Part shown: in pieces, positions 12,148 to 23,866 of the stretch | How positions within the stretch are numbered: position 1 is the first letter of the stretch | Layout of the letters: each line of letters begins with the position of its first letter | Assembly: GCA_027924645.1 (NCBI GenBank) | Contig: BSBN01000445.1 | Location: forward strand, 5,625,001 to 5,689,000 | Source: Cunninghamia lanceolata | Taxonomy: Eukaryota; Streptophyta; Pinopsida; Cupressales; Cupressaceae | Direction of reading: 5' to 3' | DNA: 64,000 nucleotides | The notes under the pieces: model-generated | Told to the model about the DNA's origin: nothing | Databases searched by the model: none | What the model saw: the letters and a program-made list of their open reading frames with translations, nothing else | Translations under genes and position numbers: made by a program

Positions 12148-12481
12148 TCCCCCATTAATGGGGCTTCGGGGGTTAGTCCCGGTAGGGGATCAAGGGAAGA
12201 AATGAGATGGCTGGCGCCAAAGGAAGGATGGGTGAAAATTAACTTCGATGGAGCCGTAAAAGGAAACCCGGGTGAAAGTGGGGTTAGATGTGTGATCAGG
12301 GACCATGAAGGGAGAGTTTTAATGGAAAAGTCCATCTATCTAGGGATTGGAACAAATAATGAAGTAGAATTCAGGGCTACTTTGATCAGGCTCCAATGTG
12401 CTAAGACCATAAATTTGAAGAAAATCCACCTAGAAGGGGACTCTCTAATAACTATCAATGCTATTAGGATGGGGTGGAGAT
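12148..12481 (+). pseudogene. LINE RNase H domain, N-terminal half, cut by element C
   Basis: The frame starting at 12202 reads GWVKINFDGAVKGNPGESG, then CVIRDHEGRVL, GTNNEVEF and LEGDSLITINAIRMGWR. This is the RVT_3-type RNase H found at the C-terminus of plant LINE ORF2. The catalytic D (FDGA), E (NNEVEF) and D (GDS) are present. The domain stops abruptly at 12481, where element C begins, and its second half resumes at 45101. A 14-bp palindrome (CCCCATTAATGGGG, 12150-12163) lies upstream. The RT part of the LINE is missing on this side. Confidence 0.85.
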
Positions 12482-12538
12482 TGTTGTGCCTCGTACACAC
12501 ACTCCATTTCGAGAAACATGGACCCCCCTCTTTGAAAT

Positions 12539-13550
12539 CGTGACATTGAAATTTCAAGCAAAACATGACATCTATCACAAGCAATTCACATAGTTGAAAT
12601 TGATCCTTTGATCTGGCATTGAATATGTGTCTGACTGACCTCCAAATTCTCACAACCAATTTAAGTTAGTCAGACACTTTGAAAAATGCCACCAAAATCC
12701 TGAACGCAATTGATGCTAAAAATGTTGTTATCTGACCTAGCGCTAATTCCTGCCTTAACCGACTTTGGTTAGATGACACTCAAAACCCCACAAAATCTCA
12801 AATCTCACATTGCGCATAAAACATTGTTACCCGACTCGACACTAAATCTCACCTTCTTTGACTTAGGTCGGACATCTCTGAAAAGCCCGCTAAGTTGATC
12901 AATCTCAAAACTCACGCAAAACATGATAATTGGTCTACCACTGAAAATCACCTCTTCTGACTTGCACTGCAAATCCAATTGACCGACCTTTGAGACTTAT
13001 TTGAGTTAGTCACATCCAAATTTTGCACAAGGTTAGACATTTCTAAAATCTGCGCCAAACACCATAACGACTAAGTGACCAAGCAACATTATACCTTTAG
13101 GTTAGATGACCTTCAAATCCTCGCTTTTCTCCTCATAGGTCAGACGACCTCCAAATCATTGCAAATCAAGCAAAGTGGCTATTTTTGATGAAAATCTCAA
13201 GGATAAGATGTTTGTCTGATTGAAATGAATACTACGTTGATAGAACTATGTTGTTTTGCATCTTTTTGATTCAAATTGTGGAGTATTTGAGCATTTATTA
13301 CATGGGTTAATATGAATTGTTGTGTTTTTATCATTTCATCATGTAATAGATACAGTAGTTAGTGAACTATTAGACTTGTGCATTTCATAGGATAAGAATT
13401 TATGACTTAGCTGAATAGATTTTGAACTTATTTAGTATAACATGAGTTAGTGATATGGCAATTAACATGATAAAATTGCATTCAAGACATAGGAATTAGG
13501 AAAACCATTTAAAAGCATCAAGACTTATGAGGTCCACTCATGCAGGTTAA
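12539..13550 (+). other. C 5' LTR, U3 upstream of ORF X: non-coding with GACC/GGTC repeats
   Basis: There is no credible ORF. The sequence has recurring 30-40 bp pieces with CCGACTT, TTAGCACT and GGTCGGA-type cores (for example AGGTCAGACGACCTCC near 13136). The equivalent 3' LTR region (39254-40012) preserves the repeats better. The function is unknown; they may be U3 regulatory repeats. No TATA box is seen just upstream of the ATG at 13551. Confidence 0.55.
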
Positions 13551-15972
13551 ATGACTGCAAGAGCTCAAGCCATGAAGTACAAATTCAAGGGCATTCCTCC
13601 TAAAACCAAAATCACCTCTGGATGGAAAAATATAGGAGACACTGATCTAGGTCATATCAACATAAATGACTTCAGGACCTGAATATTTGGACCCAATGCA
13701 ACTCCAAGGGCCAAGAAAGTAAAAGACAGTGGGATTGCAGAGGCTGCTGCCTTCTCTACTTTAGCTCAATGTGCAAAGTTAATAGTAGCCTGTGCTGATA
13801 GATATGACATAGTGACTAGGACCATACAAACTCCCAATGGAGATATGCTAGCAAATCTAAGTCCACCATCCTTAGTAGAAATCTTTGGTATTCCATGGTA
13901 CCCAGTAATGACTATGCTAGATAAAACACATGCAGAGGCAACTTATAAGAAGGATATGGATACATGTAAGAAGCATATCAATGAACAATGGATGAAGAGG
14001 AAAAGGTTTGCTACATCAAACTCCCTCAAACTTTATACAGAAGTGACTTCCATGATGAAATAAGAGATTTGGTGACCCTCCTTAGTAGGATATATGGATT
14101 GCCTACTGCATCCACTTTTGAAGGGTGGATGTCCCTAATGATTGAAGAGATAATTACTAAAGGAACCAAATTCCACTGGGCTCAACTATTGAGTGACAAC
14201 ATGCATGAGGCATTCGGTAATTTTAGAGATAAACAAGTATTTAGATGGACCTCCTATGTTGTATACTCATTGGCAAGAAAAAATGAATATGCTGGGTTGT
14301 CAAAAGTAGAAGTTAGAAACAATGAACATCAACAAATCCAAGTTTATGAATGCTACACTTGGCTGGCACTATCCCAATCTCTCATCCATTACAAAAAGGT
14401 GAATGATGCCTTTACAATGTATATTACCAGGTTGTTACAAGGAACTACAACCCTCATGATATCCACAGAGGCAATGAATGTGGTCATGGAGTATGGGAGG
14501 TGGTATATACAGTTCCAGAAATTCACTTATTTAAGGATCCAAGGCTTCACTAGAATGCCATATAGACTGCCCCGTTATCCCATAGACAATGTAGTTCTTT
14601 TGGAGTTGTCATGGCAATTGATTACCTGTGCAGAGAAATTGAAAAATCTTCATAGAACAAATGTCAAGTTTCCTATCTTGTTAGGTAGAGGTAACTATGC
14701 TTGTGTCTCCCTAGGGGAAACAAAACATTCAGACACAGAACTCCAGTTGCTCAACCTCCATTTTCATACAAAGAGAAACCATTTTGATCCACAAAGAGTA
14801 ATGGAGAGGTATGTAAGCAAGAGGTTACTACACAAAATGCACCTGGAAGATTTTTGGGCCAACTATGTAGATGATTATGAGGTATTGAAGAGGGCCCACT
14901 CAAGATTGTCCTTGGGGTTTATAAGGAAGTTTCGTATCATAGATACCCCTGATCAGCTTGTTGTTGATGATAATGTAGTGCAAAAAGGATCTTGGGAAGC
15001 CCAGTATCTCCAACCAGTCCCACTACCAAATTGGGCCAATGCGGAGGAAAGTTCCTTAGATGAAGTGATGAAAGAACCAATAAGATTAAGCAAGTCATGG
15101 GTAAGAAATCAAGTTGCTATACTGGAGAGACAAGGAGTGCAACTTACATACAAAACACTTGAAGATGAAAAGGAATCTATGGATGAAGAGGATGTACCAA
15201 TAGAACTGCCAGATGAAGCAGATCCAGCTCAAGAGCCTGTCGAGAAATTAGATAGTGAAGAACATATCCCTTGGGCAAAGAAAGGTAAAGGGAAAAATGT
15301 AAAGAAGGCTGCCCCAAAGACACCAAAGAAAGACATGCCTCCTATAGCAAGAATAAGGGCATCTAAGAAGAGGGACATGCCTAGTGGACTAGGAGAAGGT
15401 TCCAAAATGAAGAAGGCTAAGGTAAAAACTATTGGTGTAACCATAGAAACCTCTATTGCTACAACACCTGATAGCACAAGCTTGCTAATAACTTCTTCAC
15501 CCCATGCTGCTCCAATTGCAAATACTTCCACCCTTTCTCCTACTGTTTTAACTGCTGCTCCTGCTACCACTACTATAATTATCCAAGAAGCTACTTCTAC
15601 CTCCTCTTCACTAGTGGTTACCATCTCCACTACCTCTTGTTCATTAATGATAGATTCAAACACCCCAAGTAGCCCCACTTCCTCCATTATTGTTTCTTCA
15701 TTTCCTTCCATTTCTACGATGTCCTCACCTTCCATATCTTCTGTTTCACTCTCTACCTCCTTTTCATTTCCACCTATTTCCTTTATTCTTTCATCCTCCT
15801 TCTCCTTACCTTCTCCCTCCATCACCACACCCATTGTCATTTCCTCTATCTTACCAACCTCTCCCATCCCACCTTTCTTGGGGTTCTCTTCGTTTACAAA
15901 CTTGGCACAGGTTAGCCTGTCCTCGTTTGTAGTAGTCCCATTATCTTATGCTCCTAGCTCCCAAGCTACAAT
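13551..15972 (+). pseudogene. ORF X in C 5' LTR, N-terminal and Ser/Thr-rich part, interrupted by copia
   Basis: The start MTARAQAMKYKFKGIPP (ATG 13551) is shared with the 3' LTR copy (40013). A long open stretch of 665 codons (13988-15985) covers most of it, and one frameshift near 14000 and a TGA at about 13681 break the start. A globular part comes first (including RIYGLPTASTFEGW, TRMPYRLPRYPIDN, KRNHFDPQRVMERY), then an acidic/basic linker with GKGKNVKKAAPK, then a 150-residue Ser/Thr/Pro-rich low-complexity tract from about 15460. Copia entered at 15973 inside a Gln-Ala-Thr-Ile stretch, and the frame resumes at 22309. No known domain is recognised. It lies in U3, upstream of the LTR promoter. 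Confidence 0.7.
15968..15972. repeat. Target-site duplication ACAAT of the copia insertion (left copy; right copy 22304-22308)
   Basis: ACAAT directly precedes the copia TGTTAGAATC and directly follows its last CACTAACA. The uninterrupted 3' LTR copy near 42431 has a single GCTACAATA at this point, so the duplication is confirmed by an empty-site homologue in the same window. Confidence 0.95.
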
Positions 15973-16419
15973 TGTTAGAATCTGAAAAGATTATTAACCC
16001 AGAAATCTAGTGCAAAAAATAGATATCTAAACTATGAATACAAATGATACGAAATCAAAATAGAAACACAGAGTTAGTCTCCAAGAGAGTAATGCAAATG
16101 CTAGAAGCAAAATAGCATTAAGAGGATGCAAAAGCAAAAGATGCAAAATACAAGCCAGGTAGCATGCTTATATAGACTAGGAAGAGGGAGGAGGTGGCAA
16201 CATCGACCAATGAGGAGCAACCATCTATTGGACTAAAGATAGCAAAGTATCTTCCCAAGATAGCTAATGGATGCTCACATGTAGGAAGGTGACACCTCGC
16301 AACCACTCACCTAATAAGACATGATTTATTAACCTAAGTGAGATTAATAGAAGTGTAAGAAAAACCTAGGAATATAGGGAATAAGTACCCCAACTAGTAA
16401 ATAAAAACCTACACTAACA
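15973..16419 (-). repeat. Copia 3' LTR
   Basis: It is 447 bp and runs TGTTAGAATC to CACTAACA on the plus strand, so the element reads from right to left. It contains a TATA-like CTATATAAG (minus, about 16167-16175). It pairs with 21861-22303. Confidence 0.95.
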
Positions 16420-16434
16420 CCCCCCATAAGTGAA
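16420..16434 (-). other. Copia polypurine tract
   Basis: On the minus strand the LTR is directly preceded by CTTCACTTATGGGGG, a G-rich polypurine tract where plus-strand DNA synthesis would start. Confidence 0.7.
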
Positions 16435-16620
16435 GCTTTGGTGGATGTAGAAATGGGTCCTGGCAAATCAAGCCTGATGAGGTACCCATGTACATAAAAT
16501 TCCCCCCCAAAGAGAGAGAAAAGCCCCCCCCCAAAAAAAAATAGAGAAAGAAGAGACCCCCCAAAAGTAGAGAGAGTCAGGACTTCGAGTGAGAGGAAGA
16601 ATCCCCCCTGAAGATGAAGC
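16435..16620 (-). other. Copia 3' untranslated region with long G runs
   Basis: This lies between the RNase H stop and the PPT. On the minus (sense) strand it contains four runs of 6-9 G near 16501-16507, 16526-16534, 16557-16562 and 16604-16609. They are separated by pyrimidine-rich TCTCTTT pieces and one A/T run. There is no coding signal beyond the RNase H tail. The G runs could form a quadruplex in RNA. Confidence 0.6.
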
Positions 16621-17108
16621 ATCCTGCACCCCCAACAAAGCTCGCAAATGAAGGAACTTGCTCTTAGTGAAGGGTTTGGTGAAGATATCAGCAACTTGCT
16701 TGGAAGTCAGACAGTAGCAAAGGTCGATGACTTGGCCATGGATGAGCTCTTGGATGTAGTGCATGTGGACCTCTATGTGTTTGGTCCGCTAATGATGGAC
16801 TAGATTTTGTGAGATCTAAATGGCACTCTGGTTGTCACAAAATATGATTGATGGCCATATGATCTAGATACCAAAATCAATGAGAAGATTTTGAAGCTAA
16901 ATGGCTTTAGTGGCGGCATTCACAGCCCCCCGATACTCGGCCTCAGTAGAAGATAGAGCAATAGCAGATTGCTTCTTGCTCAACCAACAAATAGGACCTG
17001 AACCAAGTGAGAAGTTGTAACCTGAAGTAGACTTGCGATCTTGAGAATCGCCTGCCCAATCTGAATCTGTGTAGCCCACCAAGTCAAGCTCAATGCCCGC
17101 TGCATAGT
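16470..17108 (-). pseudogene. Copia RNase H domain
   Basis: The minus frame reads GYTDSDWAGDSQDRKSTSG, then CWLSKKQSAIALSSTEAEYR, CDNQSAI, and TKHIEVHMHYIQELI with QVADIFTKPFTKSKF. These are the full copia RNase H signature, with catalytic Asp (TDSDW), Glu (STEAEY) and Asp (CDNQ) kept. Stops occur at about 16900 and 16845. The tail LHLRALLGVQDASSSGG matches the normal C-terminus of the polyprotein. It removes the RNA template in reverse transcription. Confidence 0.9.
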
Positions 17109-18180
17109 GAATCCTAGAACTATGAGTACCCTGAATGTAGTGAAGGATCTGCTTTGCTGCTTTCTAGTGCAGCTCATGAGGCTCCTGCATGAATCGAGAG
17201 ACCATGCCTATAGCATATGAAATGTTAGGTCTCATATGAGTCAGATAAATGAGACTCCCAACAAGTGGAGAAGAACACTGAGCCTCAAGTTTGACTCCAG
17301 AAAGAAAGGGAGTCGGAGCAAGTTTATAGTTAGCCATATGAAACCTCGAGAGCAAATCTAGAGCATACTTGGACTGGTTGATGGTGATCCCAGAAGCAGA
17401 CTAGTAGATCTCAATCCTGAGAAAGTAATGCAACAAGCCCAAGTCAGTCATCAAAAACCTGTCATGAAGGGTACTTTTGACAGCCCCAATGGTGGATGAA
17501 GAACTCCTTGTGATCAGCAAGTCATCAACATACAGAACCAAAAATAGGAGTGAATCATCCTATTGCAGAATGTAGATATTGGGATCAGAATGGCACCGAG
17601 TGAACCCAACTGATAGAAGGAAGGAGTCCATCTTGGCATACCATGCCCAAGGAGCCTCTTTGAGGCCATAGAGAGACTTCTGAAGATGGCACACAAGTGA
17701 AGAATCCTGAATGACCCTTGTGGCTACTCCATGTAGATCTGCTCCTAAAGGTCACCGTGAAGAAAAGAACTCTTCACATCCATCTGGTGTACTTCCCAAC
17801 GATTGGTTGCAGCAATGGCAAGAACAAGTCAGATGGAATTCATTCGGGTAACTGGCGCAAAAGTCTTAGAGTAGTCAATCCCAGGAACCTGGGAGAATCC
17901 TTTGCTGACCAAGCGAGCCATCTCCTGCAAATTTTGTCCCATAGATCCACTTACATTGAACAAGTTTTCTTCCCTTAGGAAGAGGGACAAGATCCCAAGT
18001 GTGGTTCCTCATCAAGGGACTATACTCCTCCTACATAGTTGTATCCCACTTAGGAATACCAGAAGCCTCATGAAAAGACTATGGATCTAAGGCAGTAGCA
18101 ATGAAGACATGTGGAGCATCCTAGAATTGTGAACGAGTCTACCTGGTGTCTGATAGATCCCCAACCCAATCACCTTCAGA
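17109..18180 (-). pseudogene. Copia reverse transcriptase
   Basis: On the minus strand, GIPKWDTTM, KWIYGTKF and SLYGLKEAPWAWYAKMDSFL are followed by FLVLYVDDLLI (the YVDD catalytic motif at 17521-17532), HYFLRIEI and PTPFLSGVKLEAQ. Motif order and spacing fit Ty1/copia RT. Frameshifts and stops occur near 17400, 17560, 17700 and 18050. The usual YGLKQAPR has become YGLKEAPW, so a normally conserved Gln-Ala-Pro-Arg is altered. Confidence 0.88.
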
Positions 18181-19290
18181 CTGCAAGGTCTATCTAGCCC
18201 AAAGTGGACCGGAAGATGGAGAATCTAGAGGAGAATCATCAACCTCTGAATGATGACTAGGAGAGGAAGGAGGTGAGTCCTCTAAATCACTCTCTGCATC
18301 AGAAGTGGAGGTAGAAGACTGCTCAGGTGAATTTGACTCATCAGAAGATCTGTCATGTATCCCAAGTGACTCCAATGTCAAAGTAGAAGGAGTTGGAGAA
18401 GTGATAGAAAGTGAGCTCAAAGAGTGCTCGTCAAACTAAACACTCCTCTCAATGAACAACTCATGTGTAGTAGGGTGGAGCAAGTGATAACCCTTCACAC
18501 CATCAGGATAACCTACAACTATGCAAGGTCTGCTTTGCAGATTAAAGGCCTTGCATTTCTCTGCAGGAATGTGAGCCCATGTAGGAGAACCAAAAAATTG
18601 AAAGTGCTTAACTGATGGTTTCTAACCGCTCCAAGCTTTAAAAGGAGTGAGTCCCTTCAAGGCTCGGTGAGGAACACGGTTCTGGATATAACAAGCACAG
18701 TTAATGGCCTCTGCCCAATACTGTGGTGCAAGAGATCTAGAGTGAATCATGTAGTTTGCCATTTCCTTCAAGGACCTATTCTTCCCTTCTACAACACCAT
18801 TCTGCTGAGGATTGTATGGAACTGAATGCTGCAAATCAATCCCCTCTGAAGTACAAAACCTCTCAAACCAATGGTTGACATACTCAACACCATTGTCAGT
18901 GCATAAAACTTTGATGGCTTTCTCAAATTGCTTCTCTACAAAAGTCTTGAAGTCTTGAAAGTGATCAAATACCTCAGACTTCTATTTGAGAAAGTACACC
19001 CAAGTATATCGAGAAAAGTCATCAATGAATGTGAGGACATATAAGGCCATACTGAAAGAAGGATGCTAAAATGGACCAGCCAAATCACTGTGAACTAACT
19101 CCAGTATCTGTGAAGCTCTCCATGCCTTACCTTTGTCAAACTTTTCCTTAGGGTGCTTACCAAGAATACAACCTTGGCAAACATCACCTAAAAACTGAAC
19201 TGAAGGCAACCCTGTGACTGCTCTACTGGTTGAGCTACTGCAAGTAGCAGAAGTTAAGATGGCCAAACCGCTCATGCCATAATCTACTCA
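18181..19290 (-). pseudogene. Copia integrase
   Basis: It begins with the pre-integrase zinc region LWHERFGHLN followed by CQGCILGKHPKEKF. The core contains HSDLAGPF, then LCTDNGVEY and NPQQNGVVEGKNRSLKEM, so D, D and E of the catalytic triad are present. AEAINCACYIQNR and LTPFKAWSG complete the domain. A Ser/Asp/Glu-rich linker (18190-18420) leads to RT. Stops and frameshifts separate the pieces near 19065 and 18620. Confidence 0.9.
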
Positions 19291-20098
19291 CATCATTAGA
19301 ATGAGTGACCAAAATAGTCGAAGGATGATCAGGAACAAAGTGAGAAAATAGATAGAGCCATGATAGATGATCTGCTCTCCCCACTGCAATTGTAGAACCA
19401 CTGTGCAACTCACGAATCTCCACTGAATCAGGAGTGAACTCAACCTGCTTACCTAAACCTATGTGAGTCATTTGGTATATCGATAGGAGATTAGTTGATA
19501 ATGAGGGCACACAAAGAACATCATGGCATGTGCCATCCCCCACATCAATAGACCCTCTCCCACACACCTCAATAGGAATGTCATCACCCATCAAAATAGA
19601 AGGCATAGTACACGGCTCCAAAGACGCAAGTTCTTCCTTAGATGAAGCCATGTGGTGCGAAGCACCCGAATCAAGAACCCAAGTGGATGGTGAAGAAGCA
19701 ACTGCAACAAGAGCCTTGCCCTTTCCTTTCCCCTTGCTATTTTCTTTTGCCTTGTTAGACCCCTCATTAGAACTCTGTTTGATAGACTCAGGAACACTGA
19801 TATTATTCTTCTCAAGAATGTGTGTTAAGTGATCAATTTGTTTCTTCAGACATTTATGTTCATCATGATCAGGTCTTTTACAATAGGAACATTGGACCCT
19901 CTCTTTCTTAGGCTTGTCAACCGTGGAAGATTGGGTCTCATTAGTTGCTTTTGAAGCAACCGGTATCTGATCCTTCTTCTCCTTGCTATTCTTCTGTTTC
20001 TTATCCTTACTATTGTTTTTACTACTTTGTCCTTTTTGTTCTTTTGTGCATTGGTTGGAAGCCAAGGCATGTGACTTAGAGGACTTAAGAGTGCCCAT
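19235..20098 (-). pseudogene. Copia gag C-terminus, CCHC knuckle and protease (open 287 codons)
   Basis: A long open minus-strand frame. The Lys/Ser-rich start leads to CSYCKRPDHDEHKC (residues 70-83, 19850-19891), a perfect C-x2-C-x4-H-x4-C zinc knuckle. WVLDSGASHHM (Asp at residue 143) is the copia protease active site. The frame continues through LCVPSLSTNLLSI and ends at the start of the integrase zinc region. All key residues are intact here. The upstream part of gag is separated by stops. Confidence 0.92.
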
Positions 20099-20677
20099 CT
20101 AGATTAGCTTGTCCTATTCCCGAGTGAGATTGACAGCAAAATCATCTAAAGATGGCATGGTGAATTTAGTACGAAGTGCACCCTTAGTAGCATAGAAGGT
20201 AGAAACAAACATAGAATATTCTGAACTTAGCTTAGAGAGAATACTAAGAATCAATTGTTTATCTTTCTTTTCAATTCCACATTATTTTAATTGTAGCCTT
20301 AGTGATTTCAATTTAGTGAAGAAATCTTGGATTGTGTTGAAATTGCTTGGACTTAAACTAATTAGTTCATTTTCTAACATATGACCCCTCATTGAATCTT
20401 GTGTGCCAAATAGTGTTTCTAGCTTTGTCCAGATTTCATTTGGTGTATTCAAATACTCAATGTGAAAGAGAAAATAAGGAGAAACAGACAAACACAATGT
20501 TCCATATGCCTCATCACATTTGTTAAACCACTTAGGCTTATATTCATCTTTAGCAGGTTTAGTTTCAAGTCCCATAGTTATCCTATTTAATCTAGCTTTC
20601 CTTAAGTGAATTGTTATGTGTGATTTCCATTCAAAGTAATTGTATGGAGTTAGGATGGGCACATTTGTTTGATCCAT
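20099..20677 (-). pseudogene. Copia gag, N-terminal part
   Basis: The start MDQTNVPILTPYNYFEWK (ATG at 20677) is the typical copia Gag opening. YGTLCLSVSPYF, NEIWTKLETLFG and LISLSPSNFNTIQDFFTKL follow. The first stop (20282-20284) is TAA where relatives have Gln before CGIEKK. Two more stops in the next 180 bp also replace Gln. An upstream in-frame ATG at 20749 is less likely because the conserved gag start is at 20677. Confidence 0.9.
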
Positions 20678-21848
20678 GATGAAGAAATGCAGACAAGAAA
20701 TGTCGAAAAGAAGAGAACTCAACCAAGACAACCCCCCCTTTTCACTCAATCAAAGAACCCCCCAAGAAAATATGATTTGGCACTTTATATTAGTACATTT
20801 ACAACTACTACTAGCAAGAAATACTAAGTGGTCTTGATTTCAATGCATTACAAAATCCTCATGAAGAGTATATGCTGAAAATACAACTTTGGCACAATAC
20901 CCAGAGAAATAAATAGTACCACTATGATCTAATCAAACAATCATGCACTTTCAAAAAAAGAATCGCCTCAATATGAGGTCGTATGTGAAAGTTATGATCC
21001 TTCGAAGTTCCCAAAACGAGAACTGTGTAATGTCATGACTGAGAATCTACAATTTCTAAAAAATCTCTACATCAAAATTAAAAAGTGTCTGCACTAGTAC
21101 ATAGATCACAAAAAAATAGCTAAAATAAAAAAAAAATTCGTGGGAAACAGAGTCCGTATGAGCAAGAATGGAGCATTTGAAAACTGCCTTCAAAACTGCA
21201 ACTGCCAACGGAGAGGGGTCCTGCTGTAGCTTTCTGAGTGCATTTCTATAAAATATATAAACTGCATGCAAAAAATAAAACATACCCAGATGGTTTTTCT
21301 GTGTCGCGAACAAAACCCAGAAGGTAGTTTTCTTGCTAATGTATAGAAGATGTTGATCCAGTGTAAATAGAATGCCTTTAGCTACAAAAAATGACTCCGG
21401 CAACCAAAAAATGACATGCAAAGATTGAATCAGCTACCTAAGACAAGAAATGGCATGCTAGAACCTACAATATTGATTGAAAACACCAAATGTGCAAGCT
21501 GATTGTCAGATTTGAGCTTGAAACCCCAGTTTCGCAACTGTGTATGACGATCTTTGATTTTGGTGAAATGAAAGCTAAATCTGACTTTCTCAAGCCTCTT
21601 GGATGCATTGGAACAACTGGAAATGCTGCTAGTATAACCAGAAATGCTGCAATCACCTAGATTTCATAAAATACATGTGCAAACCCCAGAGATTAAAAAA
21701 GTTTCCATCAAACTTTTTTGATTCTCAAGATCATCCGAAGATGCAAGAGAAGAGCATACTGAGTTTTTCAAAAAACTGCAATAAGCTTAATTTGCCCCCC
21801 CAAATCTCTCAAATAAGGAAACTAAAATCTACTCTTGCACATAGAATA
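20678..21848 (-). other. Copia leader between PBS and gag, 1.17 kb
   Basis: No known domain is present. An open stretch on the minus strand (21056-21421) is hydrophobic and matches nothing I recognise, so I do not call it a gene. The leader is long for a copia element. Confidence 0.6.
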
Positions 21849-21860
21849 GCTCTGATACCA
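21849..21860 (-). other. Copia primer-binding site
   Basis: TGGTATCAGAGC on the minus strand lies directly after the 5' LTR. It is complementary to the 3' end of plant initiator-methionine tRNA, the standard copia primer. Confidence 0.95.
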
Positions 21861-22303
21861 TGTTAGAATCTGAAAAGGTTATTAACCCAAAAAACTAGTG
21901 CAAAGAATAGATATCTAAACTATGAATGCAAATGATACTAAACCAAAATAGCAATAAAAAGTCTCCAAGAGAGTAATGCAAATGCTAGAAGCAAAATACC
22001 ATTAAGAGGATGCAAAAGCAAAAGATGCAAAATACAAGCTAGGTATCATGCTTATATAGACTAGGAAGAGGGAGGAGGTGGCAACACCGACCAATGAGGA
22101 GCAACCATCTATCGGACTAAAGATAGCAAAGTATCTTCCCAAGATAGCTAATGGATGCTCACATGTAGGAAGGTGACACCTCGCAACTACTCACCTAATA
22201 AGACATGCTTTATTAACCTAAGCGAGATTAATAGAAGTGTAGGAAAAACCTAGGAATATAGGGAATAAATAACCCAACTAAGAAATAAAAACCTACACTA
22301 ACA
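21861..22303 (-). repeat. Copia 5' LTR
   Basis: It is 443 bp, the partner of 15973-16419. A TATA-like TCTATATAAG lies on the minus strand at about 22051-22060, and the right end is the ACAAT target duplication (22304-22308). Confidence 0.95.
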
Positions 22304-22308
22304 ACAAT

Positions 22309-23866
22309 AGCACAAGATTCAGCTCCTTTGGTCGTACCACTGTTGCCAGGGATAGATAAAGTCTGTGTATAACTAGGTCTTCAAGAGCCAAAAATTAGAA
22401 AGGATGTATTTGAAGAGCCCCTTTCTGAAGCAGTAAATGTTGAAGTGATAGAAGTATCTTATAGTCCCGCAGAGGAAAACATAACAGAAATAGTCCTGGG
22501 GATAGCTCACAGAGAAATATTAGAAAATTTAAAGAATCTCAGGGATGAAGAAGTAGATGTAGATAAAGAACCCGAGAAAGAACCAAAGTTGCTTGAGGGG
22601 CCACCGAACACAGATAATGAAAATACATACATTCCTCAAGATTCTACCTCTTTAGCACCTAATTGGCTGCATAGTAGATTGGTTTATCAAGAGCCCAAGG
22701 TTGAAATTATGAAGTTGGATCTAGATGCTATTCTAGCCAAAGCTAAGAAGCCAAAGAAACTAAAAAAGGCTAAAGTACAGTCTAGAATTTACAAAGATGC
22801 TATGGGGTCTAGAATAGTTGAAGTAGCTATCCCACCAGCTGATATGGATAAGGGACAAGTCAGAGCTGAAGACTACACAATAACAACTATTGACTTGGGA
22901 ATTACTACAAGAGGTTAGAGGATTGATGAATTCAAAGGCTTAGTCTCTTCCATTTTGGAACAATTGGATAAGGATGAACTTACTAAGAAGGAATTGAAGC
23001 GACAAAATGAGGAACTTAGGGCATGTCTATAGTTTTTGATGAAGCCTCTAGATTCTGAGGGTGAGCCAAGGTTAGTCCCAACTCTATTATCAAAAGATGA
23101 ATTAACAAAGTTTGATGATGTCAAGACAATGGCTGCTAGAACTCATAAATGGTTTGACAAAATATACCAAGAAGGATGTGATGCAATTACCTTCACAACA
23201 GAACTCCACAAAAACTTTTTTAAGTTATGGGACTTATGGGAAGAATTACATGAAGAGTGTGACACTTGTGATGAATATCATTCCCACATGTTTCCATGGG
23301 TACACATAATGAGGGATCTACCCACTGAAATACTGTTGTCAGAAAATATCTTAACAACTGATAGATTGCACAAAACAATAAAATGGAACCAATAGAAGAA
23401 GTTAATGAAGGAAGTCTTTGATAATGTCAGAGAAGTGTATAAGGTGGCTGACAATAACATATTGTCTTTTATTTATGAAATAAATGACTCTCTGAAGGAT
23501 TTCCTGGTAATGAATTTTGATGATTTAGCTCCATATGATGAGCAAGGGTGTAAGCATAAGTTGCATCAAATAATCTCTAGGGAAGCTACATCAAATGTTG
23601 TGAGCAGATTAGATAAAGTCAGTAATCTCCAGATCACTTTCATCACATTTTAGAAGAGTAGAAAAGCAATAGAGAAGATGTACGTTTAGTACGGTGAAGA
23701 GATGGAAGATTTCAGATATAGAGTAGATCATATCAAGAACCCAGACCCCGCCAACATCAATCCAACATTATTAGCTTGGGTCAACTACAACAACAAAAAG
23801 GCATAAGAAGATAAAATAGATTTAGATGAAGAACAATAGAATATGTTTGGATATTTTGAAATGTAA
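22309..23866 (+). pseudogene. ORF X in C 5' LTR, C-terminal part after the copia insertion
   Basis: The frame resumes with homology to 42435-43993. It is acidic at first (EEVDVDKEPEKEPKL), then a Lys-rich KKPKKLKKAKV, a coiled-coil-like LEQLDKDELTKKELKRQNEEL, and a folded C-terminal part (KWFDKIYQEGCDAI, DLWEELHEECDTCDEYH, YDEQGCKHKLHQII). It ends FGYFEM with TAA 23864-23866. In-frame TAG codons at 22916, 23030, 23393 and 23837 are also present at the same places in the 3' LTR copy, so they predate the insertion of element C. No known domain was found. Confidence 0.7.

Larger units (their letters stand above)
15973..22303 (-). mobile_element. Complete but decayed Ty1/copia retrotransposon, minus strand, 6.33 kb
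   Basis: Two LTRs (15973-16419 and 21861-22303) are near-identical and bounded by TG...CA with an ACAAT target duplication. On the minus strand the order is LTR, PBS TGGTATCAGAGC, a leader of about 1.2 kb, gag, CCHC knuckle, protease, integrase, RT, RNase H, PPT, LTR. Integrase before RT defines Ty1/copia. By hand I count about 25 differences between the two LTRs, roughly 5-6 percent. Stops at many normal Gln positions show that it is inactive. It split ORF X of element C's 5' LTR. Confidence 0.95.

Noticed and set aside
12202..12543. Independent RNase H gene of 113 codons
   Set aside because: The frame runs from the LINE RNase H into element C's LTR at 12482; the last 20 codons are LTR sequence.
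15229..15867. Long minus-strand open frame of 212 codons
   Set aside because: It is the shadow of the Ser/Thr-rich tract of ORF X on the plus strand. The same shadow appears at 41695-42153.
21056..21421. Hydrophobic 121-codon frame in the copia leader as an env-like gene
   Set aside because: No conserved motif, no sign of selection, and the leader is otherwise non-coding.
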